Source of the DNA: Hyphomonas beringensis
Lineage (GTDB): Bacteria; Pseudomonadota; Alphaproteobacteria; Caulobacterales; Hyphomonadaceae
Assembly (NCBI RefSeq): GCF_000682755.1
Contig: NZ_AWFF01000028.1
Location: 43,013-107,012, forward strand
DNA: 64,000 nucleotides
Direction: 5' to 3'
Positions 51,094 to 59,908 of this stretch are shown here, piece by piece. Numbering within the stretch: position 1 is the stretch's first letter; each line of letters opens with the position of its first letter. The notes below the pieces were generated by a model. It ran no database searches. It was given only the letters and a program-made list of their open reading frames with translations, and was not told the DNA's origin. The position numbers and the translations under genes are program-made.

Positions 51094-52128
51094 ATGAGCC
51101 TGCAGCAGATGATCACCAAGCTCATTTTCAAGCTGCCAGATGGCATTCTGGTCCGAATGGCCGGGGGCAAGCCTGTCCAGATACGCGGACGGGTGCTGGA
51201 GCCACAATTGCAATTGGTGGCCTGGAATGGCCGCAACGCGCCGCCCATGTCTTCGCTGCAGCCCGAAGTCGCGCAGGCCGCCGTGAAGGAACAGCTGGAT
51301 TCGATGGCTGCGCCGCTGGAGCCGGGTGTGAAGACCGAGGATTTCACCATTCCCGGCCCGGACCGCAACGAAATCCCCGTCCGCCTCTACCGGCCCGAGA
51401 CGCAAGACCCGAAAGCGCCCTTGCTGGTCTATTATCATATGGGTGGCGGCGTGATTGGCGATCTGGAAACCTGCAATGCCTGGTGCTCGATTCTCGCCTC
51501 GGTTGTGAAATGCCCGGTTCTCTCCGTCGACTACCGGCTGGCGCCTCAGCACAAATTCCCGGCGGGCATTGATGATTGCATCCAGGCCTATGAATGGGGC
51601 GTGCGCAATGCGGGCCGCTATGGTGCGCCCGAGGGTGTGGCAGCCGTCGGCGGTGACAGTATGGGCGGTAATTTCTCCGCCATTATCAGCCAGGAGATGC
51701 AGCGTGAGCACAAGCCGCTGCCGGCCTATCAATTGCTGATCTATCCCGCGGTGGACCTTGTGGAGGAGTATCCTTCCCAGAAAGATTTCGGCGAGACCTT
51801 CTCCCTCAGCACCGATACGATGGAGTGGTTCATGGACCAGTATCTGCCAGAGGGCTTCGACCGGGCCGATCAATTGCTGTCGCCCGCCCAGACAGGAGAG
51901 CTGGAAGGCCTGCCACCGGCTGTCCTTGTGACGGCTGGCCATGATCCGCTGTGTGATGAGGGCGATGATTATGCCAAGCGCCTGAAAGCGGCGGGCGTGC
52001 CGGTGAAGCATAAATGCTTTGAGACTCTGCCACATGCCTTCACGGCCTTTACCGGTTTCTCTCCAGGCTCGCGCAAAGCCTGTCTCGAAATTGCCGACAT
52101 GGTTCGCGAGACCGTTGCCCGCCTATGA
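51094..52128 (+). CDS. alpha/beta hydrolase, hormone-sensitive-lipase-like (family IV)
   Basis: 344 residues from the ATG at 51094, with AGGGAGG just upstream. The oxyanion motif is HMGGG in YYHMGGGVIGD (near 115), rather than the usual HGGG. The nucleophile elbow is GGDSMGGNFSAI (near 188), Asp is probably in VTAGHDPLCDEG and His in LPHAFTAF near the C terminus. It hydrolyses carboxyl esters of unknown type. The stop overlaps the next start (ATGA). Confidence 0.85.
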   Translation: MSLQQMITKLIFKLPDGILVRMAGGKPVQIRGRVLEPQLQLVAWNGRNAPPMSSLQPEVAQAAVKEQLDSMAAPLEPGVKTEDFTIPGPDRNEIPVRLYRPETQDPKAPLLVYYHMGGGVIGDLETCNAWCSILASVVKCPVLSVDYRLAPQHKFPAGIDDCIQAYEWGVRNAGRYGAPEGVAAVGGDSMGGNFSAIISQEMQREHKPLPAYQLLIYPAVDLVEEYPSQKDFGETFSLSTDTMEWFMDQYLPEGFDRADQLLSPAQTGELEGLPPAVLVTAGHDPLCDEGDDYAKRLKAAGVPVKHKCFETLPHAFTAFTGFSPGSRKACLEIADMVRETVARL

Positions 52129-53099
52129 GAGCGCTTGTCTGTCATGAACTGACGGAGGATTTCTCCGGTCTGGGTGTCGTGGATGTCGCGCGGCCAGACC
52201 CGGGGGCGGGGGAGGTGCTGGTGCGCGTGAAGGCGGCCAGTGTGAACTTCCCGGACCTGCTGATGAGCCAGGGCAAGTATCAGCTGAAGCCCGATCTGCC
52301 CTTTATTCAGGGGATGGAATGCGCCGGTGTGGTCGAGGCTGTCGGCGAGGGCGTTGAAGGCTTCGCCCCGGGTGACCGCGTGGCCGGCGGCAACAAGACC
52401 GGTGCGTTTGCGGAATATACTGTCCTGCCGGCTTCGGGGCTGACCCGCGTGCCGGAGACGATGGATTTTGCGCACGCAGCATCTTACTCCGCCGCTTATG
52501 TCACGGCCTATGTGGCGCTGGTGCGCCGGGCCAATCTGCAGCCGGGGGAGACATTGCTCGTGCACGGCGCAAGTGGCGGCGTCGGCATGGCGGCGGTTGA
52601 TGTCGGCAAGCTGCTTGGCGCGACCGTGATCGCAACCTCGGCCTCTGATGCCAAGCTGGACAAGGTTCTGGAGTATGGCGCCGACTATGTGATCAATGTC
52701 ACTCAGGGCTTTCGGGACAAGGTGAAGACGCTGACCGGCGGTGCGGGCGCAGATGTGATCTTCGATCCCGTTGGCGGCGATGTGTTTGATGAGAGCGTTC
52801 GCTGCATCGCCTTTGACGGGCGGCTTCTGGTGGTCGGGTTCACATCGGGGCGCATTCCGGAAGTGAAAGTCAACATGCCCCTGATAAAGGGGTTCTCCGT
52901 GGTCGGTGTAAGGGCGGGGGAGTATGGCCGCCGATTTCCCGAACGCGGCAAAGAGAATGTTCAGGCCATCTGGAAATGGGCGGCGGAGGGGCAAACGCAT
53001 CCGCGCATCCATGCCAATTTGCCTTTGGACGAGTGGCGTGAAGCCTACCGCTTGCTGACGGACAGAGAAGTCGTCGGCAAGGTCATTATAACTCCCTGA
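52125..53099 (+). CDS. NADPH:quinone oxidoreductase/enoyl reductase-like MDR
   Basis: 324 residues of the medium-chain dehydrogenase/reductase superfamily without structural zinc. The N-terminal GroES-like part has VKAASVNFPDLLMSQGKYQ and LPFIQGMECAGVV. The Rossmann motif is HGASGGVGMAAVDVGKLLGA (near 146). The zinc-binding Cys/His set of alcohol dehydrogenases is absent. It probably reduces quinones or enoyl substrates with NADPH. It overlaps the esterase gene by ATGA and likely acts in the same pathway. Confidence 0.9.
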   Translation: MRALVCHELTEDFSGLGVVDVARPDPGAGEVLVRVKAASVNFPDLLMSQGKYQLKPDLPFIQGMECAGVVEAVGEGVEGFAPGDRVAGGNKTGAFAEYTVLPASGLTRVPETMDFAHAASYSAAYVTAYVALVRRANLQPGETLLVHGASGGVGMAAVDVGKLLGATVIATSASDAKLDKVLEYGADYVINVTQGFRDKVKTLTGGAGADVIFDPVGGDVFDESVRCIAFDGRLLVVGFTSGRIPEVKVNMPLIKGFSVVGVRAGEYGRRFPERGKENVQAIWKWAAEGQTHPRIHANLPLDEWREAYRLLTDREVVGKVIITP

Positions 53100-53140
53100 A
53101 ATCAGATTCAGGACGTCAAACACGAAAAGAGGAATACCCA

Positions 53141-54280
53141 ATGGCCGATCAACTTCCCGAGACAAGCCTGCAGATCCGCACGCTGGTGACGCCGGAAGGC
53201 AAGCTTGAACTTTCCCTTGAAAGCGCACCGGTGAAAGTGCCCGGTCCGGACCAGGTGCTTGTGCGCGTTGAAGGCACGCCGATCAACCCGTCCGACCTCG
53301 GCCTGCTGGTCGGCGGTGCGGACATGTCGACCGCCGTGCAGGGCGGCACGAAAGACAGCCCCACCATTTCGGCTGATGTGCCGGCAGGCGGCCTGCGCGC
53401 AATGAAGGCCCGGCTTGGCCAGTCGCTGGGCGTGGGCAATGAAGGGGCAGGCACCGTGATTGCGGCGGGCGACTCCCCGGCGGCGCAGGCGCTGCTTGGC
53501 AAGATGGTCACCTGCCTGGGGGGCAACATGTACCAGGAATACCGCACACTGCATGTCTCGCAGTGCATGGCCCTGCCAGACGGCACGACCGCAGAGCAGG
53601 GTGCATCCTGCTATGTGAACCCGCTGACGGCGCTGTCTTTCGTTGAGACGATGAAGGCCAAAGGCCATTCCGCCCTCGTGCATACGGCGGCTGCGTCAAA
53701 CCTTGGCCAGATGCTGAACAAGATCTGTCTCAAGGATGGCGTGCCGATCCTGAACGTTGTCCGCAAGAAAGAACAGGAAGACATCCTGCGCGGCATCGGG
53801 GCGAAACATATCGTCAATTCTTCCTCAGACACCTTCATGGAAGACCTGATCAGCGGCCTCGTCGAAACCGGCGCTACGATGGGCTTTGATGCCATTGGCG
53901 GCGGTCCGCTCGCCGGCCAGCTGTTGATTGCCATGGAAGCCGCGGCCAATCGCAAGATGAAGGAATATTCCCGTTACGGCTCCGGCACAGAGACACAGGT
54001 CTACATCTATGGCCGGCTCGACATGTCACCGTCCATCGTCCCGGCAGGTGTCGGCTTTGCCTGGAATCTCAGTGGCTATCTGCTGACGCCGTTCCTGGAG
54101 AAGGCCGCCCCGGAAGTGCGCGAACGCATGCACAAGCGGGTGATCGACGAGCTGAACACGACCTTTGCCAGCCACTACACGAAGACGGTTTCGCTCGCCG
54201 AAGCCCTCGATCTGGAGACGCTGCACGCCTACAATGCCAAGGCAACGGGTGAGAAATATCTGATCGCGCCGAACGCCTGA
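53141..54280 (+). CDS. MDR superfamily dehydrogenase, atypical
   Basis: 379 residues. GroES-like half: VRVEGTPINPSDLGLLVGGADMS and GVGNEGAGTVIAAG. The nucleotide-binding half is unusual: HTAAASNLGQMLNKICLKDG in place of GxGxxG, then NVVRKKEQEDILRGIGAKHIVN. The family has zinc-independent members in proteobacteria and fungi; no substrate is known. It is separated from the previous reductase by 41 bases with an AAGAGG ribosome-binding site, and ends 7 bases from the convergent kinase gene. Confidence 0.86.
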   Translation: MADQLPETSLQIRTLVTPEGKLELSLESAPVKVPGPDQVLVRVEGTPINPSDLGLLVGGADMSTAVQGGTKDSPTISADVPAGGLRAMKARLGQSLGVGNEGAGTVIAAGDSPAAQALLGKMVTCLGGNMYQEYRTLHVSQCMALPDGTTAEQGASCYVNPLTALSFVETMKAKGHSALVHTAAASNLGQMLNKICLKDGVPILNVVRKKEQEDILRGIGAKHIVNSSSDTFMEDLISGLVETGATMGFDAIGGGPLAGQLLIAMEAAANRKMKEYSRYGSGTETQVYIYGRLDMSPSIVPAGVGFAWNLSGYLLTPFLEKAAPEVRERMHKRVIDELNTTFASHYTKTVSLAEALDLETLHAYNAKATGEKYLIAPNA

Positions 54281-54286
54281 TAGAGA

Positions 54287-55009
54287 CTAGCCGATCCTGT
54301 CATGCGTTATGCGTATGGCATGATCGGCATCTTTCAGCACAACGATGTCTGCCGTCTCGCGGAGCGGAGCAATATGCTCCCGCAGATTGGGTAGATTGAT
54401 CTGCTCCCAGACGGATTTTGCAAAGGCCACAAGTTCCGGTTCGGACATGTGCAGGAAATTGGCATAGAAGGAAGACGGGTCTTCTTTTGCCGCATGCCAG
54501 AAGCGCACAAAGCGTTCGAGGAACCAGGTCTGCAGATTGTCTTCCGTGGCATCCAGATAGATCAGGATGTCCGGCTCCCGGTCGTGACGCGGCGGGGGCG
54601 AGAGCGTTTGGAAACCAAGCCCTTCAAGGATCAGTATGTCCGGCTGGACAATCGTGCGCGTCAGGCCGGGGTCAACATCATAGGTCACATGGCTGTAGAC
54701 CGGGAAGGCGGCCTCTCCGGCGGCAAGCGCTTCGAGTGCGTCGCCCATGGCCGTCATGTCATATGTTTCCGGAAAGCCCTTGCGCAGGGTTTGCCCGCGC
54801 TCTTCCAGAACGGCATTGGAAAACAGGAAACCGTCTGTGGAGATCGTTTCTGCGCGGTGAGACTTGTCGAGAATGTCCTCGACCTTGCCGGCCAATGTGG
54901 TCTTGCCGGAGGCGACAGAGCCTGTGAGGCCCACCACCAGGCTGTCTGTTTCGCGCTTCAGCTCCAGCAGCCGCTGGGCAAGCGTCTCGGTGCCGTCACG
55001 CCCTTCCAT
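54287..55009 (-). CDS. pantothenate kinase-type (CoaA-like) P-loop kinase, short form
   Basis: 240 residues. The P loop GSVASGKT (30-37), ISTDGFLFSN with the catalytic Asp near 57, LRKGFPETYDMTAM and PVYSHVTYDV are the type I PanK sequence; DILILEGLGFQ and the end WEQINLPNLREHIAPLRETA also match. Canonical CoaA is about 310 residues with an N-terminal extension of about 70-80 residues; this protein begins only about 25 residues before the P loop. It may be a bona fide pantothenate kinase or a paralogue with another substrate. Confidence 0.78.
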   Translation of the reverse strand: MEGRDGTETLAQRLLELKRETDSLVVGLTGSVASGKTTLAGKVEDILDKSHRAETISTDGFLFSNAVLEERGQTLRKGFPETYDMTAMGDALEALAAGEAAFPVYSHVTYDVDPGLTRTIVQPDILILEGLGFQTLSPPPRHDREPDILIYLDATEDNLQTWFLERFVRFWHAAKEDPSSFYANFLHMSEPELVAFAKSVWEQINLPNLREHIAPLRETADIVVLKDADHAIRITHDRIG

Positions 55010-55012
55010 CCG

Positions 55013-55807
55013 CTACCGGCGCGCCAGCAGGGTTTCGCCTGCATCGGTGGACAGGATAAGGGCGCCGGTCTGGTCAAAGGAAAACTCCGTCACGCGGCTC
55101 AATATGTCCGTGAACCGGCTTTCCTGATCCATCTGCGCTTCACCGCACATGCGGCGTGTCAGGGCGAGCAGGCCGATGGCGAGATCATTGCCGGTCTGCT
55201 CATATTTGCCGGTATAGCGATTGCAGGAGGCTTCTCCGTTCACCGTATCATCCGCGCCGAACTGGATGGAGACGCGGGCATAATCCATCACACCCGTTCG
55301 GTTGATGTCTTCCACAATCCATTCCTCTCCCAACAGGGCGGAAGACGGCGCGCCGGAGCCCATGGCATTGACCAGCATCAGCGTGCCGACATCGACATCT
55401 CCATCACCCGCCGCGATGGGATGTGCCGTGTCTGTCGTCCACAGAAGGTTTCCCTCCGGATCGCTGATCGTCGCGCGCAGGGTATAGCTCATACGCGGTT
55501 CCAGCGCGGTGGAATCGTAGATCAGGGTGAACGGGATCGGCACCTGCTCCGCACCGATCTCGATTTCTTCGGCGGCGATCAGTGTGGAGGGCGCATCAGC
55601 CAACGACACATCGATAAGGGTGACTTCCGCCAGGCTGCCGGGGATCAGGGCTATCCGCTCCCGATAGGTCAACTCGCCGGTGATGGCATGTTCCGTGGGC
55701 CGTTTAGCATCGGGGGCTGACACGTTGACGGTCCTCGTTTCAGGAGAGACGCAGGCGGTCAACGCGCTGGCCGCCAGCAAGCCGGACAGGCAAATCAGTC
55801 GGAACAT
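55013..55807 (-). CDS. YbaY-META domain fusion lipoprotein
   Basis: 264 residues from MFRLICLSG (GAGG at the correct distance), with a signal peptide ending in LTACVSP. The first domain (about 40-145) resembles lipoprotein YbaY: ITGELTYRERIALIPGSLAEVTLIDVS and EQVPIPFTLIYDSTALEPR. The second (about 160-264) is a META/HslJ domain: EEWIVEDINRTG, EASCNRYTGKYEQ, LTRRMCGEAQMDQE. META domains occur in heat-stress-linked outer-membrane proteins; the fusion likely sits in the outer membrane. Function is not known. Confidence 0.8.
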   Translation of the reverse strand: MFRLICLSGLLAASALTACVSPETRTVNVSAPDAKRPTEHAITGELTYRERIALIPGSLAEVTLIDVSLADAPSTLIAAEEIEIGAEQVPIPFTLIYDSTALEPRMSYTLRATISDPEGNLLWTTDTAHPIAAGDGDVDVGTLMLVNAMGSGAPSSALLGEEWIVEDINRTGVMDYARVSIQFGADDTVNGEASCNRYTGKYEQTGNDLAIGLLALTRRMCGEAQMDQESRFTDILSRVTEFSFDQTGALILSTDAGETLLARR

Positions 55808-55847
55808 ATCAATCATCCTCTACATGGTGTCATGTCGAGGCGTCAGT

Positions 55848-56750
55848 CTACACGGTCCGTTTGGCTTTGTCTTTCGCGTTCGTGGCTTCGATGGCGTCGC
55901 GCGCGGCTTGCCATTCTTCATCACCCCAGGCCGTCAGCTGGGCGAAGTTGCCACCGCTTGCATTATAGGCGGCCCCGTCAATCGCGATGGTCTGGCCGTT
56001 CACATATTCCGCGCCGCGCGCCATCAGGAACACGGCCAGATTGACCAGTTCGTGCATCTCACCCACACGGCCCATCGGGTTCCCGCCGCCGGAATCCATG
56101 CGCTTTGCGCCTTCGGAGTCCGGTGCAAGGCGCTTGGACATGCCTTCCGTGGGGAAGGGGCCCGGCGCGATGGCGTTGAAGCGCAGGCCATAGCGGCCCC
56201 ACTCAACGGCCAGTGATTGCGTCATCGTGTTGACGGCCGCTTTAGACATGGCCGAGGGCACGACGAACGGCCCGCCATTCCAGACCCAGGTCGTCAGGAT
56301 GGAACAGACGCTGCCCCTGTCACCGGCCTTGATCCAGCGTTTGCCGATATCCTGCGTCATGTAGAAACTGCCGCGGAACACGATGTTCGAAATCGCATCA
56401 AAGCCGCGAATGGAGAGGTCTTCGGTGCGGCTGATGAAATTGCCGGCGGCATTGTTGATCAGGCCTGTAAGGGCGCCGTGCTGGGCCCAGATCTGGTCAT
56501 TCATGTCAGTGATGGCCTCAGCCACCCGAATGTCACAGGCATGGGGCACGACCTTGCCGCCATGCTTGTCCATCAGCTCACCGGCTGTGTCTTCGCACAC
56601 CTGTCCGCGCCGTCCGCAGATATGTACTTCAGCGCCCAGCTTCAGGAAGCCTTCGGCCATTTCCTTGCCAAGCCCGGTGCCGCCGCCCGTAATGAGAACG
56701 CGTTCGCCCTCCATCAGGCCGTCGCGATACATCAGTTTTGTTATGTCCAT
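55848..56750 (-). CDS. SDR family oxidoreductase, 2,4-dienoyl-CoA reductase-like
   Basis: 300 residues. Rossmann motif VLITGGGTGLGKEMAEGFLK (near 18), LINNAAGNFIS (near 97), and an active-site region PSAMSKAAVNTMTQSLA (near 185) that lacks the usual Tyr-x-x-x-Lys; in dienoyl-CoA reductases the Tyr is likewise shifted, and the motif reads S-x-x-x-K. GRYGLRFNAIAPGPF is the cofactor-binding loop. It probably reduces unsaturated acyl-CoA in beta-oxidation. A divergent promoter is not visible; the gene is solitary. Confidence 0.87.
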   Translation of the reverse strand: MDITKLMYRDGLMEGERVLITGGGTGLGKEMAEGFLKLGAEVHICGRRGQVCEDTAGELMDKHGGKVVPHACDIRVAEAITDMNDQIWAQHGALTGLINNAAGNFISRTEDLSIRGFDAISNIVFRGSFYMTQDIGKRWIKAGDRGSVCSILTTWVWNGGPFVVPSAMSKAAVNTMTQSLAVEWGRYGLRFNAIAPGPFPTEGMSKRLAPDSEGAKRMDSGGGNPMGRVGEMHELVNLAVFLMARGAEYVNGQTIAIDGAAYNASGGNFAQLTAWGDEEWQAARDAIEATNAKDKAKRTV

Positions 56751-56824
56751 GAAATTTCCTCCCGGATATGCAGTCCGGGAGGATGATAAGGCGCTTGGGA
56801 CAACTGCAAAGCTGTCACGCAGGG

Positions 56825-57349
56825 TCAGTCTATTGTGGCCCTCAGATTTGCAGCCGTTTCGGCGGCGTCATAAGCGCGGGAATTGCCTTGCGGCTTCGCC
56901 CCCTGATGGATCACCATTTCCAGCGTGTGGCTGTAGACAACGCGTGTTTCGGTCTCGATATCGCTGCGGCTCACATCGACCGGATAGCCGCGTGTCGTGC
57001 AGCCCAGAACACCGCAATCGCGGCGCAGTTCCGGGCGGCTCATCACGCCATTATCGGCCAGGCGTTCCTGAGTGCGGACATCGCCTGAGGTCTCATCGCC
57101 GACGATTTCGAACCACTCACCGCCATTTTCCATGGTCACTTCTGCCGCGCGCAGCAGGGCCATGTTCTGTACCTCACCGGACGTCTGCGCGGTATCGCCT
57201 CTATAGGTGACCCGGTAGCGGTTCGCCTCGATCACCTGAGAGGAATAGCCTTGTCCGTCATCTGTCAGGGCAGGGCGATAGTCCGGCGCGGAGGCGCAGG
57301 CGGTTGTGATCATCAGGCCGCAAACGGCTGCAATCAGGGAATATTTCAT
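56825..57349 (-). CDS. small lipoprotein (CC0125/CC1285-like)
   Basis: 174 residues from the ATG at 57349, with AGGAGCC upstream; a longer frame would run through the next gene. The signal peptide ends in a lipobox TTACAS (Cys18). The mature part starts with DYRPALTDDGQGYSSQ and ANRYRVTYRGD, the pattern of Caulobacter CC0125/CC1285-type lipoproteins, then helices with QNMALLRAAEVTMENGG. Two Cys (RRDCGVLGCTT) may form a disulfide. Function unknown. It is transcribed after the DUF6460 and MscS genes. Confidence 0.75.
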   Translation of the reverse strand: MKYSLIAAVCGLMITTACASAPDYRPALTDDGQGYSSQVIEANRYRVTYRGDTAQTSGEVQNMALLRAAEVTMENGGEWFEIVGDETSGDVRTQERLADNGVMSRPELRRDCGVLGCTTRGYPVDVSRSDIETETRVVYSHTLEMVIHQGAKPQGNSRAYDAAETAANLRATID

Positions 57350-57420
57350 GTGGGGCTCCTGTCCCGTCTTCAACAAGTCTACGCAGGAACGGCCCGGGGG
57401 TTCCCGTGCCCCGGCCTGAC

Positions 57421-57813
57421 CTATTTGCGAAACGGCAGGCTGATCAGCCGCCAGAGCACCCAGAGCGGCAACACGATGGTTGCGCCTGCCAGCGCCGGTT
57501 TCCAGAAATTCTGCAGGGCCCAGCCAAGCGCGGAAACCGCCGTCCGCGCGACATTCATGATGGCTTCGCCTGCATTCACATCGGGATTGGTCGGATCGAA
57601 TTGCGAGGCCAGCACAAAAAATCCGACCAGAATGCACAGACCAATCAGCTTCAGAGCGCCCCAGATAGAGATGCCGAACAACCGCGCCAGCAATGGGCGC
57701 GGTTCAGGTTTGGCTGCCGCCTCTTTTGCCTTCGGTGTTGGCTCGGGCGCCGGTTGTGGAATCGGCTCGACCGTGACTTCAGGCAATTCGGAAGAAGGCG
57801 GAGGGGTGGTCAT
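57421..57813 (-). CDS. DUF6460-like membrane protein
   Basis: 130 residues. A Pro/Glu-rich N-terminal region (about 1-40) is followed by two hydrophobic helices, ALKLIGLCILVGFFVLASQF (53-72) and PALAGATIVLPLWVLWRLI near the end, with the signature FDPTNPDVN between them. This looks like DUF6460. It starts 18 bases after the MscS stop in the same direction and may regulate or assemble with the channels, though that is only proximity. Confidence 0.7.
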   Translation of the reverse strand: MTTPPPSSELPEVTVEPIPQPAPEPTPKAKEAAAKPEPRPLLARLFGISIWGALKLIGLCILVGFFVLASQFDPTNPDVNAGEAIMNVARTAVSALGWALQNFWKPALAGATIVLPLWVLWRLISLPFRK

Positions 57814-57831
57814 ATGTCTTGAGGGCTCACT

Positions 57832-58668
57832 CTAGTCATTTGCGGCTTCTTTATGGATCTCCACCTGATGCGGATACGGAATGGAGATGCCTTCACGATC
57901 AAAGGCCTCTTTCACCGCCTTGGTCAAATGGAACTTAACATCCCAGAAATCAGCAGCCTTCACCCAGCTGCGGCTGGCGATGTCGACAGAACTGTCGCCC
58001 AGATTGACCACTTTCACGAACGGTTCCGGGTCACGAAGGATGCGGTCGTCTGCCTCAATCACACCTTTGATGATGTCGATGGCCTTGTCCATGTCGTCAT
58101 CATAGTCGATCCCGAAGGTGACGTCCGCGCGGCGCGTGTCATAACCGGAATAATTCTCGATCACGCCATCAATGGCCTGGCTGTTTGGCATGATGATTTT
58201 GACATTGTCCACCGTGGCAAGAACAGTCTGGAACAGGTTGATATCCTTCACCGTACCGGCAACACCGGCGGCCTCGATATAGTCGCCCAGCTTGTAGGGG
58301 CGGAACAGCATGATCATGACCCCAGAGGCGATATTGCCAAGCGCGCCCTGCATGGACAGGCCAATCGCCAGGGTGAGTGCGCCCAGCACGGCAACAAAGC
58401 TGGTCGCCTGAACACCAAAGACCTGCAGAACGGCAATGAACACAGCTGCCATCAGGCCCCATCGAACAAGGGAGGAAAAGAAATTCCCGAGTGTGTCGTC
58501 AATGCCTTCGCGCTTCAGCGCCTCCTTACGCACCGCTCCTGACAGCCAGCCCGCGATGCGCAGGCCGATGATCAGGACAAGAAGCGCGCCGAGCACTTTC
58601 AGTCCGAAGGCGAGAATGAAGGGGGAGTATTCAGCCCACAGAGCGCTGGGGGTGAGATCTTCTGGCAT
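57832..58668 (-). CDS. small-conductance mechanosensitive channel MscS (short)
   Basis: 278 residues, close to E. coli MscS in length. TM1-3 fall in FILAFGLKVLGALLVLIIGLR, WGLMAAVFIAVLQVFGVQA and FVAVLGALTLAIGLSMQGALGN; TM3 carries the pore Gly/Ala pattern. The beta domain has FRPYKLGDYIEAAGVAGTVKD and NSQAIDGVIENYSG. It opens under membrane tension to release solutes in hypo-osmotic shock. It follows a longer MscS paralogue, 29 bases apart, in the same operon. Confidence 0.94.
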   Translation of the reverse strand: MPEDLTPSALWAEYSPFILAFGLKVLGALLVLIIGLRIAGWLSGAVRKEALKREGIDDTLGNFFSSLVRWGLMAAVFIAVLQVFGVQATSFVAVLGALTLAIGLSMQGALGNIASGVMIMLFRPYKLGDYIEAAGVAGTVKDINLFQTVLATVDNVKIIMPNSQAIDGVIENYSGYDTRRADVTFGIDYDDDMDKAIDIIKGVIEADDRILRDPEPFVKVVNLGDSSVDIASRSWVKAADFWDVKFHLTKAVKEAFDREGISIPYPHQVEIHKEAAND

Positions 58669-58697
58669 ACCGGTCTCCTTTTGGGGATTGGGGGCGT

Positions 58698-59840
58698 TTA
58701 GGATTCAATATCACTTGTCTTGGGCAGTTCAGCTGGTTCAACCTCCGGCTGAGGGTGCGGGCGATAGGCCATATTGACCTGGTGCGGGAAGGGAATGGTG
58801 ATCCCTTCGCGGTCAAAGGCTTCTTTCACGCCCTTGGTGATATCCGCGCGGACCTGCACAAACTCCGGCGTGGCAACAAAGGCGCGCAGACGCAGGCGCA
58901 CGCTCCAGTCGGCCAGTGTATGAACGCCCACCCATGTCTCTCCCTTGGAGAGGACACGCGGATGATCATTCGCAACGGCCAGCAGAACCTGAAGCGCATG
59001 GTCCATATTGTCATCATATGAAATATCGAAATAGAGGTCGAGGCGTCGGCGTGTCTGGCGCGTATGGTTGACCAACGGGTCGGCCCATACCTTGTCATTC
59101 GGGATGGAAACCGTCTTGTTGTCGATCTGCCGGAACGTCGTTCGGAAGGGCGTGATGTCGGAAACCTCGCCTTCCATACCGGCCAGCGTCACATAGTCTC
59201 CGATGCGGAAGGGGCGGAACAGGGCCAGCATGACGCCAGCCGCGACGGCTTTCAGCGTATCCTGCAGGGCCAGGCCGATGGCCAGGGCTGCGCCGCCCAG
59301 CAGCGCGGCAAGAGATGCGGTCGGGAAGCCAAGCTGCGTCAATGCCAGCACAATGGCGATGGCAAAGATCAGATATTTCAGCAGCGAGGCGGAGAAGGCA
59401 AACAGCGTATCGTCTGCGCCATGATGGGCATGTGCCTTGCCACCAAAAGCGCGCATGGACCGGGCCACCCAATTGGCGAACAATACGGCAATGACAAGAA
59501 TGGCCACCGCCGCAAAGGCGCTGGGCCCGCGCTTCTCTATGATGGCTCTCCAGTCATATCCGGCGAGACCCAGGGGCAGGGGAGACATGAAGATCAGTGC
59601 GAAGACCCGCGCGATCGAGCTGGCAACATCCCAACTGGACCCTTCAAAGGATTCGTCTTTAGCCGTGGCCCGCTTGCCGACCCTCATGATCAGGTACTTT
59701 ATCAGACCCGAGACAAGCCAGATCAGGATACAGGCCAACAGCACCAGGCCCCATTTCTCCATGAAGGGCCATGACGACGACAGCCAGACAGGCCAGTTGG
59801 TCGTATCGATGTCTGGCAGGGTGAGGTGTTCTATGTCCAT
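58698..59840 (-). CDS. mechanosensitive channel MscS family (long)
   Basis: 380 residues with at least four helices before the MscS core: MEKWGLVLLACILIWLVSGL, IARVFALIFMSPLPLGLAG, AAVAILVIAVLFANWVARSM and IFAIAIVLALTQLGF. The core has LLGGAALAIGLALQDTLKAVAAGV (TM3 pore region) and FRPFRIGDYVTLAGMEGEVSD. It is the first gene of the MscS pair, so the two may form channels of different conductance or a mixed channel. The extra N-terminal helices are a feature of the MscK/YbdG-like group. Confidence 0.93.
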   Translation of the reverse strand: MDIEHLTLPDIDTTNWPVWLSSSWPFMEKWGLVLLACILIWLVSGLIKYLIMRVGKRATAKDESFEGSSWDVASSIARVFALIFMSPLPLGLAGYDWRAIIEKRGPSAFAAVAILVIAVLFANWVARSMRAFGGKAHAHHGADDTLFAFSASLLKYLIFAIAIVLALTQLGFPTASLAALLGGAALAIGLALQDTLKAVAAGVMLALFRPFRIGDYVTLAGMEGEVSDITPFRTTFRQIDNKTVSIPNDKVWADPLVNHTRQTRRRLDLYFDISYDDNMDHALQVLLAVANDHPRVLSKGETWVGVHTLADWSVRLRLRAFVATPEFVQVRADITKGVKEAFDREGITIPFPHQVNMAYRPHPQPEVEPAELPKTSDIES

Positions 59841-59908
59841 GAGAGGGCCGGATCTTGATCTATGTTTGACTGTAAGAGAGCGTCAGTTTGTGCGCCTTGT
59901 CCAGTTTT

